Assembly: GCA_036523395.1 (NCBI GenBank)
Contig: DATDEH010000060.1
Location: 1 to 62,530, forward strand
DNA length: 62,530 nucleotides
Direction: 5' to 3'
Source: Candidatus Limnocylindria bacterium
GTDB lineage: Bacteria > Chloroflexota > Limnocylindria > P2-11E
The notes beneath the pieces are model-generated. The model did not search any database. It saw nothing but the letters and a program-made list of their open reading frames with translations, and was not told where the DNA came from. Positions 16,567 through 25,004 of this stretch are shown piece by piece; position 1 is the first letter of the stretch, and each line of letters starts with the position of its first letter. A program made the translations under genes and the position numbers.

Positions 16567-16601
16567 AAGCGCTGCGGCCCCCTCCGTCGGGGCGGGCGCT
16601 T
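16567..16601 (+). other. Imperfect hairpin upstream of hppA
   Basis: Outer arms AAGCGC / GCGCTT and inner arms GCCCC / GGGGC flank a six-base loop. The 3' side is followed by a pyrimidine-rich stretch but no clean T-run. It could be a leader structure of hppA or a weak terminator. The rest of the 132-bp gap shows no clear promoter. Confidence 0.35.
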
Positions 16602-16642
16602 GCTTCTTGTAAATTCACTTTTCGGCGCAGCGGGAGGGCTCT

Positions 16643-18772
16643 TTGGACGCGCAACCCCTGCTTTGGATCGTTCCCATCTCCGGACTGGTCGCCGTGCTCG
16701 TGGCCGGTTACTTCGCGTACGACGTCCTTCGCTCGCCGATCGGGACGCCGGAGATGCAGAAGGTCGCCGGCGCGATCTATGTCGCGGCCGTCGCGTTCAT
16801 CCAGCGGCAGTACCGCACGATCTTCCTGCTCGCGATCGGCGGGATGGTGCTGATCGGCATCGTCATTTACCGCTTCGAGTCGGCCCCTGAGACTGACCCG
16901 CTGGAGCTTGCCATCCGCACCTCGATCGCGTTCTTCGTTGGTGCGGTCTGCTCGATGGCCTCCGGCATCGTCGGCATGTTCGTCGCGGTGAAGTCGAACC
17001 TGCGGACCGCAGCGGCCGCGCAGCACAGCATCGGTGACGCATTGCGGATCGCGCTCCGCGGCGGCGCGGTGTCCGGGATACTCGTGGTCGGCCTCTCGCT
17101 CATCGGCGTGTTCGTCATGTTCATCGCCTACGGCGGATTCCAACGTCCGGACCTGGCCCCGTTCACGATCGTCGGCTTCGGCTTCGGCGCGTCGTTCGTC
17201 GCCCTCTTTGCGCAGCTTGGTGGCGGCATCTACACCAAGGCCGCCGACCTCGGTGCCGACCTCGTCGGCAAGGTCGAGGCCGGCATCCCTGAGGACGACC
17301 CGCGCAACGCCGCGGTGATCGCGGACCTGGTCGGCGACAACGTCGGCGACTGTGCGGGTCGTGGCGCGGACCTCTTCGAGTCGACCGCCGCGGAGAACAT
17401 CGGCGCGATGATCCTGGGCGTCGCGATCTACGCAGTGACGCACAACGTCGCGTGGATCGTTTTCCCGCTGGTCGTCCGTGGCTTCGGCCTGATCGCCAGC
17501 GTCATCGGGATCTTCCTGGTCCGCGGGAACGAGAAACGTGATCCGATGGGCTCGCTGAACTCCGGCTACTACATCACCATCGCGCTCTCGATCGCCGGCA
17601 TGTTCTTCGTCACGAACCAGATGCTCAACGAGAAGGGCGGGGCGCTGTACTTCTTCGGAGCGGGCGTCGTCGGCATCCTCACGAGCCTGGCCTTCGTCTA
17701 CATCACGCAGTACTACACGTCGGGCAACTGGCGGCCGGTCAAGGAGATCGCCGAGGCGGCGAAGACCGGCCCAGCGACCACGATCATCTCGGGCGTCGCC
17801 GTCGGCTTCGAGACCACGGCATCATCGACGATCACGATCGCGATCGCGCTGTTCATCTCGCACTGGCTCGGCGATCAGTGGGGCCAGGTGACCGGCCTGC
17901 CACACGGTGGCATCTACGGGACGGCCGTCGCGACGATGGGAATGCTCATGAGCGCGGCGTTCATCCTCGCCATGGACACGTTCGGTCCGATCACGGACAA
18001 CGCCGGCGGCGTCGCGTCGATGTCGCGCGCATCCGAGGAGACGCGCGAGCGCACCGACCGCCTGGACGCGGCGGGCAACACGACCAAGGCGCTGACGAAG
18101 GGTTACGCCGTCGCCTCCGCCGCCCTCGCCGCGTTCCTGCTGTTCTCCGCCTACCTCGACAAGGTGGCGCAGCTGACGGGCAAGCCCTTCAATTCCGTCG
18201 ACCTCGCGAAGGTCGATGTGTTCCTCGGGGGCTTCCTCGGCGCGATGCTCGTGTACCTCTTCTCGTCCCTCGCGATCCGAGCGGTCGGCCGCGCCGGCGC
18301 CGCGATCATCGAAGAGGTGCGCACGCAGTTCCGTGAGCATCCGGGGATCATGGCCGGCACCGAGGAGCCGAACTACGCGCGCGTCGTGGACATCACCACC
18401 GCGTCGGCGCTGCGCAACATGATCGCGCCCGGTCTCCTCGCGGTCGGCGCTCCGATCGTCGTCGGCATCCTGCTCAAGGCGGAGGCCGAGGCCGCCCTGT
18501 TGATGGTCGGCACGATGGCCGGCGTCATCCTCGCCACCGTCCTGAACAACGGCGGTGGCGCATGGGACAACGCCAAGAAGTACATCGAGTCGGGGATGTT
18601 GAAGGACGACAAGGGCAAGGTGCTGGGCAAGGGAACGCCGGCGCACGCGGCGGCCGTCGTCGGCGACACCGTCGGCGATCCGTTCAAGGACACCGCGGGT
18701 CCGAGCCTCCACGTCCTCATCAAGCTGCTCGCGACGATCACCCTCGTCCTGGCGCCGCTCTTCATTCCGTAA
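16643..18772 (+). CDS. hppA: Proton-pumping membrane pyrophosphatase, K+-independent type
   Basis: 709 residues and ~16 membrane helices. It hydrolyses pyrophosphate to pump protons across the membrane. Substrate-site motifs are intact: EDDPRNAAVIADLVGDNVGDCAGRGADLFES, DNAGGVASMS and GDTVGDPFKDTAGPSLH. The segment GNTTKALTKG carries Lys at the position that is Ala in K+-dependent enzymes, which by established family rules marks the K+-independent H+-pumping class. TTG start with a strong GGGAGG upstream. Unlike many genes here it has a leader, containing a hairpin. Confidence 0.95.
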   Translation: MDAQPLLWIVPISGLVAVLVAGYFAYDVLRSPIGTPEMQKVAGAIYVAAVAFIQRQYRTIFLLAIGGMVLIGIVIYRFESAPETDPLELAIRTSIAFFVGAVCSMASGIVGMFVAVKSNLRTAAAAQHSIGDALRIALRGGAVSGILVVGLSLIGVFVMFIAYGGFQRPDLAPFTIVGFGFGASFVALFAQLGGGIYTKAADLGADLVGKVEAGIPEDDPRNAAVIADLVGDNVGDCAGRGADLFESTAAENIGAMILGVAIYAVTHNVAWIVFPLVVRGFGLIASVIGIFLVRGNEKRDPMGSLNSGYYITIALSIAGMFFVTNQMLNEKGGALYFFGAGVVGILTSLAFVYITQYYTSGNWRPVKEIAEAAKTGPATTIISGVAVGFETTASSTITIAIALFISHWLGDQWGQVTGLPHGGIYGTAVATMGMLMSAAFILAMDTFGPITDNAGGVASMSRASEETRERTDRLDAAGNTTKALTKGYAVASAALAAFLLFSAYLDKVAQLTGKPFNSVDLAKVDVFLGGFLGAMLVYLFSSLAIRAVGRAGAAIIEEVRTQFREHPGIMAGTEEPNYARVVDITTASALRNMIAPGLLAVGAPIVVGILLKAEAEAALLMVGTMAGVILATVLNNGGGAWDNAKKYIESGMLKDDKGKVLGKGTPAHAAAVVGDTVGDPFKDTAGPSLHVLIKLLATITLVLAPLFIP

Positions 18773-18789
18773 GGTCGGATCGCCGCCGT

Positions 18790-18795
18790 TAGGCT
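18790..18795 (+). promoter_or_regulatory. Predicted -10 (TAGGCT) of the 227-aa hypothetical gene
   Basis: TAGGCT ends 9 nt before the GTG at 18805, in the short gap after hppA. Confidence 0.3.
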
Positions 18796-18804
18796 CTGGA
18801 AGCG

Positions 18805-19488
18805 GTGGGCGCATTGCCTTCCCTTCCACGTGCGTGGTGGTCGACCGATCTTCCGGGCTACCGGGAGCATCCGACACCCTTTGCCACGTATTCGGCGTTT
18901 TCGTACGCGGAGCTGCCCACGATCGAACGGCCACTCGATGCGGGACTCAAGTGGCTGCTCGCTCAGCCGCAGGTCGAGGGCAACCTGGGCCTCGACCGGG
19001 GTGACCCCGTGCCCGAGCGGGCAGCGAATCGAGCGCAGCTCGCCGCGCTCATGAGCGGCACGACGATCGAGCTACCGCCCGCGTTCAAGACCTTCATCTC
19101 GGAGCCCGAACCGCGCCTCCGCGTGCGCTCCGCGACGCTCTGCTATCTCGACCTGGCGGAGTTCCCGGTCGAGGTCGCCGGCGGGGGATGGTTGACCCAT
19201 TTCCTCTCGGACCAGCAGTGGGTCCTTCACTGGCTCATCTACGTCGGGGCAGACGGGTCCGAGGCAGTACTCGTCACGGAGACCCCGCTGGGATTCGAGG
19301 CCGACGAGCAGCGCTTCGCTCGTTTCGATCCGGCGAGGGATGACGCGTCAGTCTGCGCGGAGTCGTTCTCCGAGTTCCTCTATCGCTTCTGGATCGAGAA
19401 CGAGATCTGGTTCAGCGCGCTGCGGAAAGGGCCCGAGCGATCCCCGCTCACGGATGAGCAGCGCCGGTACGCGGAGCACTACCACTAA
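18805..19488 (+). CDS. Hypothetical protein, possibly SMI1/KNR4-like
   Basis: 227 residues with no signal peptide or membrane segment. ELPPAFKTFISEPEPRLRVRSATLCYLDLAEFPVEVAGGGWLTHFLSDQQW has the flavour of SUKH (SMI1/KNR4) folds, where an LPxxFxxF segment precedes the core, but I am not certain. The C-terminus ends in a charged helix. Overlaps the convergent CHRD gene by 4 bp. Confidence 0.7.
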   Translation: MGALPSLPRAWWSTDLPGYREHPTPFATYSAFSYAELPTIERPLDAGLKWLLAQPQVEGNLGLDRGDPVPERAANRAQLAALMSGTTIELPPAFKTFISEPEPRLRVRSATLCYLDLAEFPVEVAGGGWLTHFLSDQQWVLHWLIYVGADGSEAVLVTETPLGFEADEQRFARFDPARDDASVCAESFSEFLYRFWIENEIWFSALRKGPERSPLTDEQRRYAEHYH

Positions 19489-20084
19489 CGCGTCGCGACG
19501 AGCTGCCCTCGAATGACCCCGCCGCCGTGGGCTGCGGTGTGGACGTTCACGTAGTAGCTGCCGGGGTTCGTGACGAGGGCCTGCGCGATGAGCGGGTCGA
19601 CGGTGACGTTGGCTTTCTGGATCCGCGCGCCGGTCCCGAACGCGATCGGAGCGGTCGCCACCAGACCCGTATCGATCTTGATCGGTCCGTTCACCGTCGC
19701 AGCGCCCTCGTGGATGTGCGCGAGGATGATCGAGGTGGACGCTGGGCAGCCGGTGATCGTGATGTCGAAGGTGCCCTTCGCGCGCACGATGTTGTAGTAG
19801 TAGGAGTCGGTGGTCGCCTCCAACTTGAAGGTAGCCGTGCCGGCGCATGTCGCCTCGGCGTCGGCTATCGCGGGAACCTCGTTGGACGACTTGAGCTCCG
19901 CAGAGTATGCGTAGAGGTCGGGGCCAGGCGTCACGACGGGCTGCGGCGACGCGGTGGGCGCGGGCGCGGTGCTCGCCGGCGCTGCGCTCGCTGCGACGGT
20001 CGGACTCGGAGCCGTGGCGGCGCCGCCGCAGGCTGATGCGACGAGCAGGGCGGCGAAGACGAATCGCGCGCGCGATCCGGTCAT
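19485..20084 (-). CDS. CHRD domain lipoprotein
   Basis: 199 residues. An export signal with a lipobox-like VASAC (Cys19) is followed by an Ala/Pro/Thr spacer (~20-55) and then a CHRD domain: YAYSAELKSSNEVP, ATFKLEATTDSYYYNIV, ILAHIHEGA, VTNPGSYYVNVHTAAHGGGVIRGQL. CHRD domains are beta-rich extracellular domains of unclear function. The open frame runs far upstream; the ATG at 20084 was chosen because the signal peptide starts there and TATGCT lies 7 nt upstream. Confidence 0.88.
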   Translation of the reverse strand: MTGSRARFVFAALLVASACGGAATAPSPTVAASAAPASTAPAPTASPQPVVTPGPDLYAYSAELKSSNEVPAIADAEATCAGTATFKLEATTDSYYYNIVRAKGTFDITITGCPASTSIILAHIHEGAATVNGPIKIDTGLVATAPIAFGTGARIQKANVTVDPLIAQALVTNPGSYYVNVHTAAHGGGVIRGQLVATR

Positions 20085-20091
20085 CACAAGG

Positions 20092-20097
20092 AGCATA
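20092..20097 (-). promoter_or_regulatory. Predicted -10 (TATGCT) of the CHRD lipoprotein gene
   Basis: TATGCT on the minus strand ends 7 nt before the ATG at 20084. It overlaps an alternative in-frame ATG (20096), arguing for the downstream start. Confidence 0.45.
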
Positions 20098-20153
20098 CGA
20101 GCCAGCGCCGGCTGCGGACCAACGCTCTGTCGCTGCATCCTCATCCGCCGCGC

Positions 20154-20159
20154 TAACCT
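20154..20159 (+). promoter_or_regulatory. Predicted -10 (TAACCT) of pxpABC
   Basis: TAACCT ends 6 nt before the GTG of pxpA, leaving no room for a Shine-Dalgarno. Confidence 0.45.
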
Positions 20160-20165
20160 CCCTGA

Positions 20166-20924
20166 GTGCTCCCATCGATCGATCTCAACAGCGACCTGGG
20201 CGAGGGCGCGGGGGCCGACGCCCAGCTCATGCCGCTCATAACCTCGGCGAACATCGCCTGCGGCGGGCACGCGGGCGACGAGTCGACGATGAGCGCGACC
20301 GTCGCGCTCGCGCGCCGCTACAGCGTCGCCGTGGGAGCGCATCCGGGGTATCCCGACCGCGAGAACTTCGGGCGTGTCCCGGTCGCGATGACGCAAGACG
20401 AGCTCAGCGAGGAGATCGCGCGTCAGCTCCGTGCGCTGCGACACGTCGATCCGGACCTGAGGATCTCTCACGTCAAAGCGCACGGCGCGCTGTACAACGA
20501 GGCCTGGCGTGACCAGGCGATCGCAAAGGCGATCATCGCAGGGGTGAAGAAGGTCTTCACGGCGCACACCGACGTCGCGCTGTTCGCCGCTCCGAAGTCG
20601 GCGCTGGCCGAGGCCGCCCGAGGCGCGGGTCTGCGCGTCGTGCGCGAGGGCTTCGCCGATCGCGCATATGAAAAGGACGGAACGCTGCGTTCGCGCATGC
20701 TCGCGGGCGCGCTGCACACCGATCCGAAGGTCGCGGCGAAGCAGGCGCTGTCCTTCGTGCGCGACGGCGGCGTTCAGGCGCACGACGGTTCGTTCATCAA
20801 GATGACCGTCGACACGCTCTGCATCCACGGCGATACGCCCGGCGCGCCCGCGATCGCGGCCGCGGTGCGCGAGGCGCTGGCCGGCGCGGGCGTGAAGGTG
20901 CGGGCGGCGATCATCTGGCAGTGA
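20166..20924 (+). CDS. pxpA: 5-oxoprolinase subunit A (LamB/YcsF family)
   Basis: 252 residues. The family N-terminus IDLNSDLGEGAGADAQLMPLITSANIACGGHAGDE is intact, as are VGAHPGYPD, VKAHGALYNEA, REGFADRAYEKDGTLRSR and the final DTLCIHGDTPGA. With PxpB and PxpC it opens 5-oxoproline to glutamate using ATP in the cytosol. First gene of a three-gene operon; its stop overlaps the pxpB GTG. A leaderless GTG start is likely. Confidence 0.95.
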   Translation: MLPSIDLNSDLGEGAGADAQLMPLITSANIACGGHAGDESTMSATVALARRYSVAVGAHPGYPDRENFGRVPVAMTQDELSEEIARQLRALRHVDPDLRISHVKAHGALYNEAWRDQAIAKAIIAGVKKVFTAHTDVALFAAPKSALAEAARGAGLRVVREGFADRAYEKDGTLRSRMLAGALHTDPKVAAKQALSFVRDGGVQAHDGSFIKMTVDTLCIHGDTPGAPAIAAAVREALAGAGVKVRAAIIWQ

Positions 20925-21562
20925 AGGCGCGCGTCGTCCCCTTCGGCGAGGGCGCGCTCCTCGTCGAGCTCGGACGCGGATTCCAGGAGGACATCGTGGG
21001 CTGGGCGCGCGGCATCGCGGAGTACTGGGACACGACCTTTCGGTATGGCCCCGCAGTCCCGGCGTACGCCTCCGTCGTGCTTCGCTTCGACCCGCTGCGC
21101 ATCGCACCCACGCAAGCCGAAAAGTTCGCGGCAGAGCTCCTCGAGCGTCGCGAGTCCATGCTCGTCGCAGGCGACAAGCCGCGCCGCCTGATCGAGATCC
21201 CCACCACGTACGATGGCCCCGACCTCGCGGAGACGGCCGAACGCTCGCACCTCAGCGTCGAGGAGCTCGTCGCTCTACACGCGAAACGCGACTACACCGC
21301 GTATTTCCTCGGGTTCATGCCCGGTTTCGCGTACTGCGGACGGCTCGATCCGAAGATCGTCTCTTCGCGCCTCGAGCGTCCGCGGGAGCGCGTGCCCGCG
21401 GGCTCCGTCGCGATCGCTGACGGGCAGACCGGCGTGTACCCCTTCGCGTCGCCGGGCGGATGGCGTCTCATCGGGCGCACCGCGCGCGCGATGTTCGATC
21501 CGAGCGCCGCCGATCCGGTGCTCATCCGCGCGGGCGACGGCGTGCGCTTCGTCCCGCAGTGA
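20921..21562 (+). CDS. pxpB: 5-oxoprolinase subunit B (KipI-like)
   Basis: 213 residues. Conserved blocks: VPFGEGALLVELG, EIPTTYDGPDL, YFLGFMPGFAYCGRLDP, VPAGSVAIADGQTGVYPFASPGGWRLIGRT. Allophanate hydrolase subunit 1/KipI fold, providing part of the ATP-dependent 5-oxoproline ring-opening site with PxpC. GTG start overlapping the pxpA TGA, and its TGA overlaps the pxpC GTG. Confidence 0.95.
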   Translation: MKARVVPFGEGALLVELGRGFQEDIVGWARGIAEYWDTTFRYGPAVPAYASVVLRFDPLRIAPTQAEKFAAELLERRESMLVAGDKPRRLIEIPTTYDGPDLAETAERSHLSVEELVALHAKRDYTAYFLGFMPGFAYCGRLDPKIVSSRLERPRERVPAGSVAIADGQTGVYPFASPGGWRLIGRTARAMFDPSAADPVLIRAGDGVRFVPQ

Positions 21563-22464
21563 TCCGGATCACTGACGCGGGCCTGCGATCGACCGTGCAG
21601 GACCGCGGGCGCTTCGGCCACCTGCGCTCGGGCGTCCCGCCGGCCGGCGCGGCGGATCCATTCGCGCTCGCCGCCGCGAACGCACTCGCCGGCAACGCCG
21701 CGGACGCAGCGGGCATTGAGATCGTCGGCACCCTCTTCCGATTCACCTGCGACGATTCACGAGTCGTCGCGGTCGCCGGACGCGACGTCTCCTTGTCAAC
21801 GCGATCGCGGCTTCCGGGTTGGAGCTCGGTCTTTGTCAGAGCTGGGCAGACGGTGACCGTGCACTCGGGAGAGCGCACGCGCTTCGCATACCTCGCGGTG
21901 AGCGGTGGCATCGCGACCGAACCGGTCCTGGGCTCGCGTTCGTCGTACCTGCCCGCGGGGATCGGCGCTGCCCTGCGCGCGGGTGACGCGCTACCGCTCG
22001 GCGATCCGGACGCGGCGGCCGAGGACGCCGCCCGCCGCATCGACCCTCCGGCGTATGACGAGCGGGTCCGCGCGATGGCCGGACCGCATGACGATCGCTT
22101 CGAGGAGGACGTGACCGCGCGGTTCTTCGGCGAGGCGTTCGTCGTCCAGCCCGCGAGCGACCGGCAGGGCGTGCGTCTTGGCGGCGTGCCGATCGCGCCG
22201 CGCGCCGGCGAGCTTTTGAGCTGCGGTGTCCTCGCTGGAGCGGTGCAGGTGCCGCGCGGTGGCGCGCCGATCGTGTTGCTGGCCGATCACGGAACGACTG
22301 GTGGTTACCCCGTGATCGCGACGGTCATCGCGGCCGACATCGGAAGGGTCGCGCAGCGGATGCCCGGCGAATCGCTCCGCTTCTATCGCGTCGAACGCGA
22401 CGAGGCGCTCGACGCCTTGCGCGCCGAACGTCGCGCGCTCGATGGCGCGCGGGTGAGCGCCTGA
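21559..22464 (+). CDS. pxpC: 5-oxoprolinase subunit C (KipA-like)
   Basis: 301 residues. Family hallmarks: AGLRSTVQDRGRFGHLRSGVPPAGAADPFALAAAN, YLAVSGGIATEPVLGSRSSYLP, GSDRQ-like PASDRQGVRLGG and ILLADHGTTGGYPVIATV. The open frame begins earlier, but homology starts at the GTG at 21559 (VIRITDAGL), overlapping pxpB (GTGA). The last 82 bp overlap the 3' end of ribH on the other strand. Confidence 0.95.
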   Translation: MIRITDAGLRSTVQDRGRFGHLRSGVPPAGAADPFALAAANALAGNAADAAGIEIVGTLFRFTCDDSRVVAVAGRDVSLSTRSRLPGWSSVFVRAGQTVTVHSGERTRFAYLAVSGGIATEPVLGSRSSYLPAGIGAALRAGDALPLGDPDAAAEDAARRIDPPAYDERVRAMAGPHDDRFEEDVTARFFGEAFVVQPASDRQGVRLGGVPIAPRAGELLSCGVLAGAVQVPRGGAPIVLLADHGTTGGYPVIATVIAADIGRVAQRMPGESLRFYRVERDEALDALRAERRALDGARVSA

Positions 22465-22919
22465 CGCAGCGCGACCATCTCGAGCGCGGCGTCCATCGAC
22501 TCAACGCCCTTGTTCCCCTCGGCTCCGCCGGCGCGCTCGCGCGCCTGTTCGATCGAGTCGCAGGTCAGCACGCCGAATGGGATCGCGATCGGATAGGTGA
22601 GCGTGAGATCCATGAGACCTCTTGACACCGACTGCGCGATGTACTCGAAATGCGGCGTCTCACCCCGGATCAGGCAACCGATCGGGACGACGGCGTCGTA
22701 ACGACCCGTGTCGGCGAGCAACGCGACCGCGGCGGGCAGCTCGAACGAACCCGCGACCTCGAAGAGATCGACCTTCGCGCCGGCATCGGCCGCGCGCTCG
22801 ATCGCGCCGCGCTCCAAGGCGAGCGTGACCTCTTCATTCCAGCGTGCGCGAACGATCGCGACCCGCGCGCCGCGACTGGTGCCCGCGCCCTTACCGGCAC
22901 GTGTCTTTCCGGTGGCCAT
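22383..22919 (-). CDS. ribH: 6,7-dimethyl-8-ribityllumazine synthase
   Basis: 178 residues. It condenses 5-amino-6-ribitylamino-uracil with DHBP, the penultimate step of riboflavin synthesis. Motifs: AGSFELP, PIGCLIRGETPHFEYIAQ, PIAIPFGVLTCDSIEQARERAGG, GNKGVESMDAALEM. The family normally ends just after the last helix; here a ~22-residue Arg/Ser-rich tail is encoded opposite the end of pxpC. The ATG at 22919 is chosen because TAGAGT lies 7 nt upstream. Separated from the other rib genes by two unrelated genes. Confidence 0.93.
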   Translation of the reverse strand: MATGKTRAGKGAGTSRGARVAIVRARWNEEVTLALERGAIERAADAGAKVDLFEVAGSFELPAAVALLADTGRYDAVVPIGCLIRGETPHFEYIAQSVSRGLMDLTLTYPIAIPFGVLTCDSIEQARERAGGAEGNKGVESMDAALEMVALRQALTRAPSSARRSARKASSASSRSTR

Positions 22920-22926
22920 CGGTCGC

Positions 22927-22932
22927 ACTCTA
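22927..22932 (-). promoter_or_regulatory. Predicted -10 (TAGAGT) of ribH
   Basis: TAGAGT on the minus strand ends 7 nt before the ATG at 22919. The gap is too short for an FMN riboswitch leader. Confidence 0.45.
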
Positions 22933-22979
22933 ATTGGGGGTCGCCGTCGCATCCCGCCTGCCTTACCGTTCAACTAGGA

Positions 22980-24992
22980 ATGGACGACCCCCGGCTCGTT
23001 GCGCTCGGCCTTGTGCCGCCCCCGCCTGGACAGGAGGCCACGGAGGAGACTCCGGCCGCCCCCGCCACGCCACCGACCACTCCCGACTGGGCGCCCGCTG
23101 AGCAGTCGCAGTACATGCCTCAGCCGGACCAGTACATACCTAAGGCGGACCAGTACGTGCCGCAACCGGACCCGCAATCGAACCCGTTTTCGGAGGCAGC
23201 GAACACCATTCCGCAGTACCCGGATCCCTTCACGACCCCGCTGCCCCCGGCGCAGGCGCGACAGGCCCCGGCACCGCCGCCGCAGCCCGTCGTGCCGTCG
23301 ATCTTCAACTCGCCGAACTCGCCGTTCTCGTTCGCGCCGCAGGCGCCCGCGCCCGAGGCCCCGACGACACCTGCGCCATCAGCGTGGACACCGAGTCAGT
23401 TCAACGCGGCGCCCAGCGCGTTCAATTCGCCGAACAGCCCTTTCAGCGTCGGCGCGGCCTCCACCTCGTCTACCGCTCCGTCGCCGGTTGCCATGCCCAC
23501 GACCAAGGTCGACAAGAAGGCGATCAAGCGCGCCGAAGAAGAAGCGAAGAAGAACGCGAAGCTCGCTGAGGAGAACGCGGTCAAGGCGGCCAAGCTCGCC
23601 GAGATCGAAGCCAAGAAGAACGCGAAGCTCGCGGCGGCGCAGGCGATCGTCGACGAACGCGAAGCGAAGAAGGCCGCCAAGCTCGCGGCCGAACAGGCGA
23701 AGATCGAGGAACGAGAGGCGAAGAAGGCCGCGAAGCGCGACAAGCGCGGAGAGCAGGTCGCGGCTTCGACGGCGGTCTTCGCACCGCCTCCGGTCTTCAC
23801 ACCGCCGACGGTCTCAGCTCCGCCGCCCGCTCCCAAGCCGTTCGTCGCGCCGGCGCCGTTCACTCCGACCGTCATCGCTGCCCCGATCGTGCCGCTCAAG
23901 CCGCCGGCATATCTAGATCTCATGGCAGCGATCGGGAAGCACCCCAACGTCATCCGCAAGGACGTCCGCTTCGGCATGTTCGGTCGGGCGCGTCTCGAGC
24001 TCGCGCCGATCGGCGTCGCGCTCGTCGGGCTGCGCACCGGGACCGCCTACACCTGGAACGAGGTCAAGGACATACAGGGCAACCGCGGGCGCCTCCTGCT
24101 CAAGACAGAGGCCGACCGCGAGAAGGTCGTCAAGACGAAGGAAAGTACGACGACGCAGCCGTATGTCGAGAAGCTCACGCGTGCGCTGGTCATCTCGATC
24201 GACGGCGCGACGGAGCCCGGCCTAGCGCCTTACGTCGCGAAGGTGATGCAGGACATGAAGGCGCAGACCTTCAACTACCACGCGACGTCGTGGCTCGAGT
24301 ACGAGAACGCGCTCGAGCGTGTGCGCGGTGAGTTCGCCGAGCACGATGACCCGTTCGTGCCCGCCGTCGCCGGCGCTTTGTTCGCGTTCATCTTCTTCGC
24401 CGGCCTGTTCATGCTCCCGGAGATCGTGAACCTCGCGTCGGACATCCGGCCACCAGCTGGATCCGGTGCGTTCGTCGTGCAGCCGCGCTACAGCTGGCTC
24501 GACCTCCGGAGCTTCGTGATGGCGGTCGGGCTGTCCGCACTGCTCACTCGCCTGGTCCTGAGGCTCGGGCTCGGATCGTCGGCGCTCGCGTGGGCGCGCG
24601 GCACCGTGCGGGGCTGGCACACGAGTGGTCCCCAGGTGCTGCGCATCGTGACGCGCGAGCTCGCTCGGATCCTGCTCAGTACATCCGTCGCGTTCGCCGC
24701 CCTCTTCCTGGGCTTCGCCGCATTCGCGCCAACTGTTGCGTCGACCCTCGTCATCGACAATGTCGGCCTCCACGAGGTCGTCCCGCTGCCGATCGTCGGG
24801 ATCGACAAGAAGTGGTCCGAGGTCACCGACGTGCAGCGGAGCGAGGGCCCGGGCCGTCTCGAAGGCATCGGGGTCACGATCTTCTTCAGTGGTGGTCGCT
24901 GGATCACGACCGTCGACCATGACCTCTCGGGCGGCACAGACAATCAGCTCCTCAAGACCGCGACCAGCCTGTGGCAGAACGCGACGCGCTAG
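22980..24992 (+). CDS. Proline-rich / Ala-Lys-Glu-rich membrane protein of unknown function
   Basis: 670 residues in three parts. Residues 1-175 are Pro/Gln/Ser-rich and repetitive (three QY-M/I/V-P units; FNSPNSPFS twice). Residues ~178-260 form an uninterrupted Ala-Lys-Glu helix with EAKKxAKLA-type repeats, likely a coiled coil or single helix. After a second proline-rich linker comes a globular part (~310-440), then four hydrophobic segments (~465-485, 515-535, 575-600) and a final soluble stretch repeating a WxEVxDIQ-like motif (WNEVKDIQGNRGRL and WSEVTDVQRSEGPGRL). Not recognised. The ATG has only a GGA upstream. Confidence 0.75.
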   Translation: MDDPRLVALGLVPPPPGQEATEETPAAPATPPTTPDWAPAEQSQYMPQPDQYIPKADQYVPQPDPQSNPFSEAANTIPQYPDPFTTPLPPAQARQAPAPPPQPVVPSIFNSPNSPFSFAPQAPAPEAPTTPAPSAWTPSQFNAAPSAFNSPNSPFSVGAASTSSTAPSPVAMPTTKVDKKAIKRAEEEAKKNAKLAEENAVKAAKLAEIEAKKNAKLAAAQAIVDEREAKKAAKLAAEQAKIEEREAKKAAKRDKRGEQVAASTAVFAPPPVFTPPTVSAPPPAPKPFVAPAPFTPTVIAAPIVPLKPPAYLDLMAAIGKHPNVIRKDVRFGMFGRARLELAPIGVALVGLRTGTAYTWNEVKDIQGNRGRLLLKTEADREKVVKTKESTTTQPYVEKLTRALVISIDGATEPGLAPYVAKVMQDMKAQTFNYHATSWLEYENALERVRGEFAEHDDPFVPAVAGALFAFIFFAGLFMLPEIVNLASDIRPPAGSGAFVVQPRYSWLDLRSFVMAVGLSALLTRLVLRLGLGSSALAWARGTVRGWHTSGPQVLRIVTRELARILLSTSVAFAALFLGFAAFAPTVASTLVIDNVGLHEVVPLPIVGIDKKWSEVTDVQRSEGPGRLEGIGVTIFFSGGRWITTVDHDLSGGTDNQLLKTATSLWQNATR

Positions 24993-25004
24993 CCAGGCAC
25001 ACTC

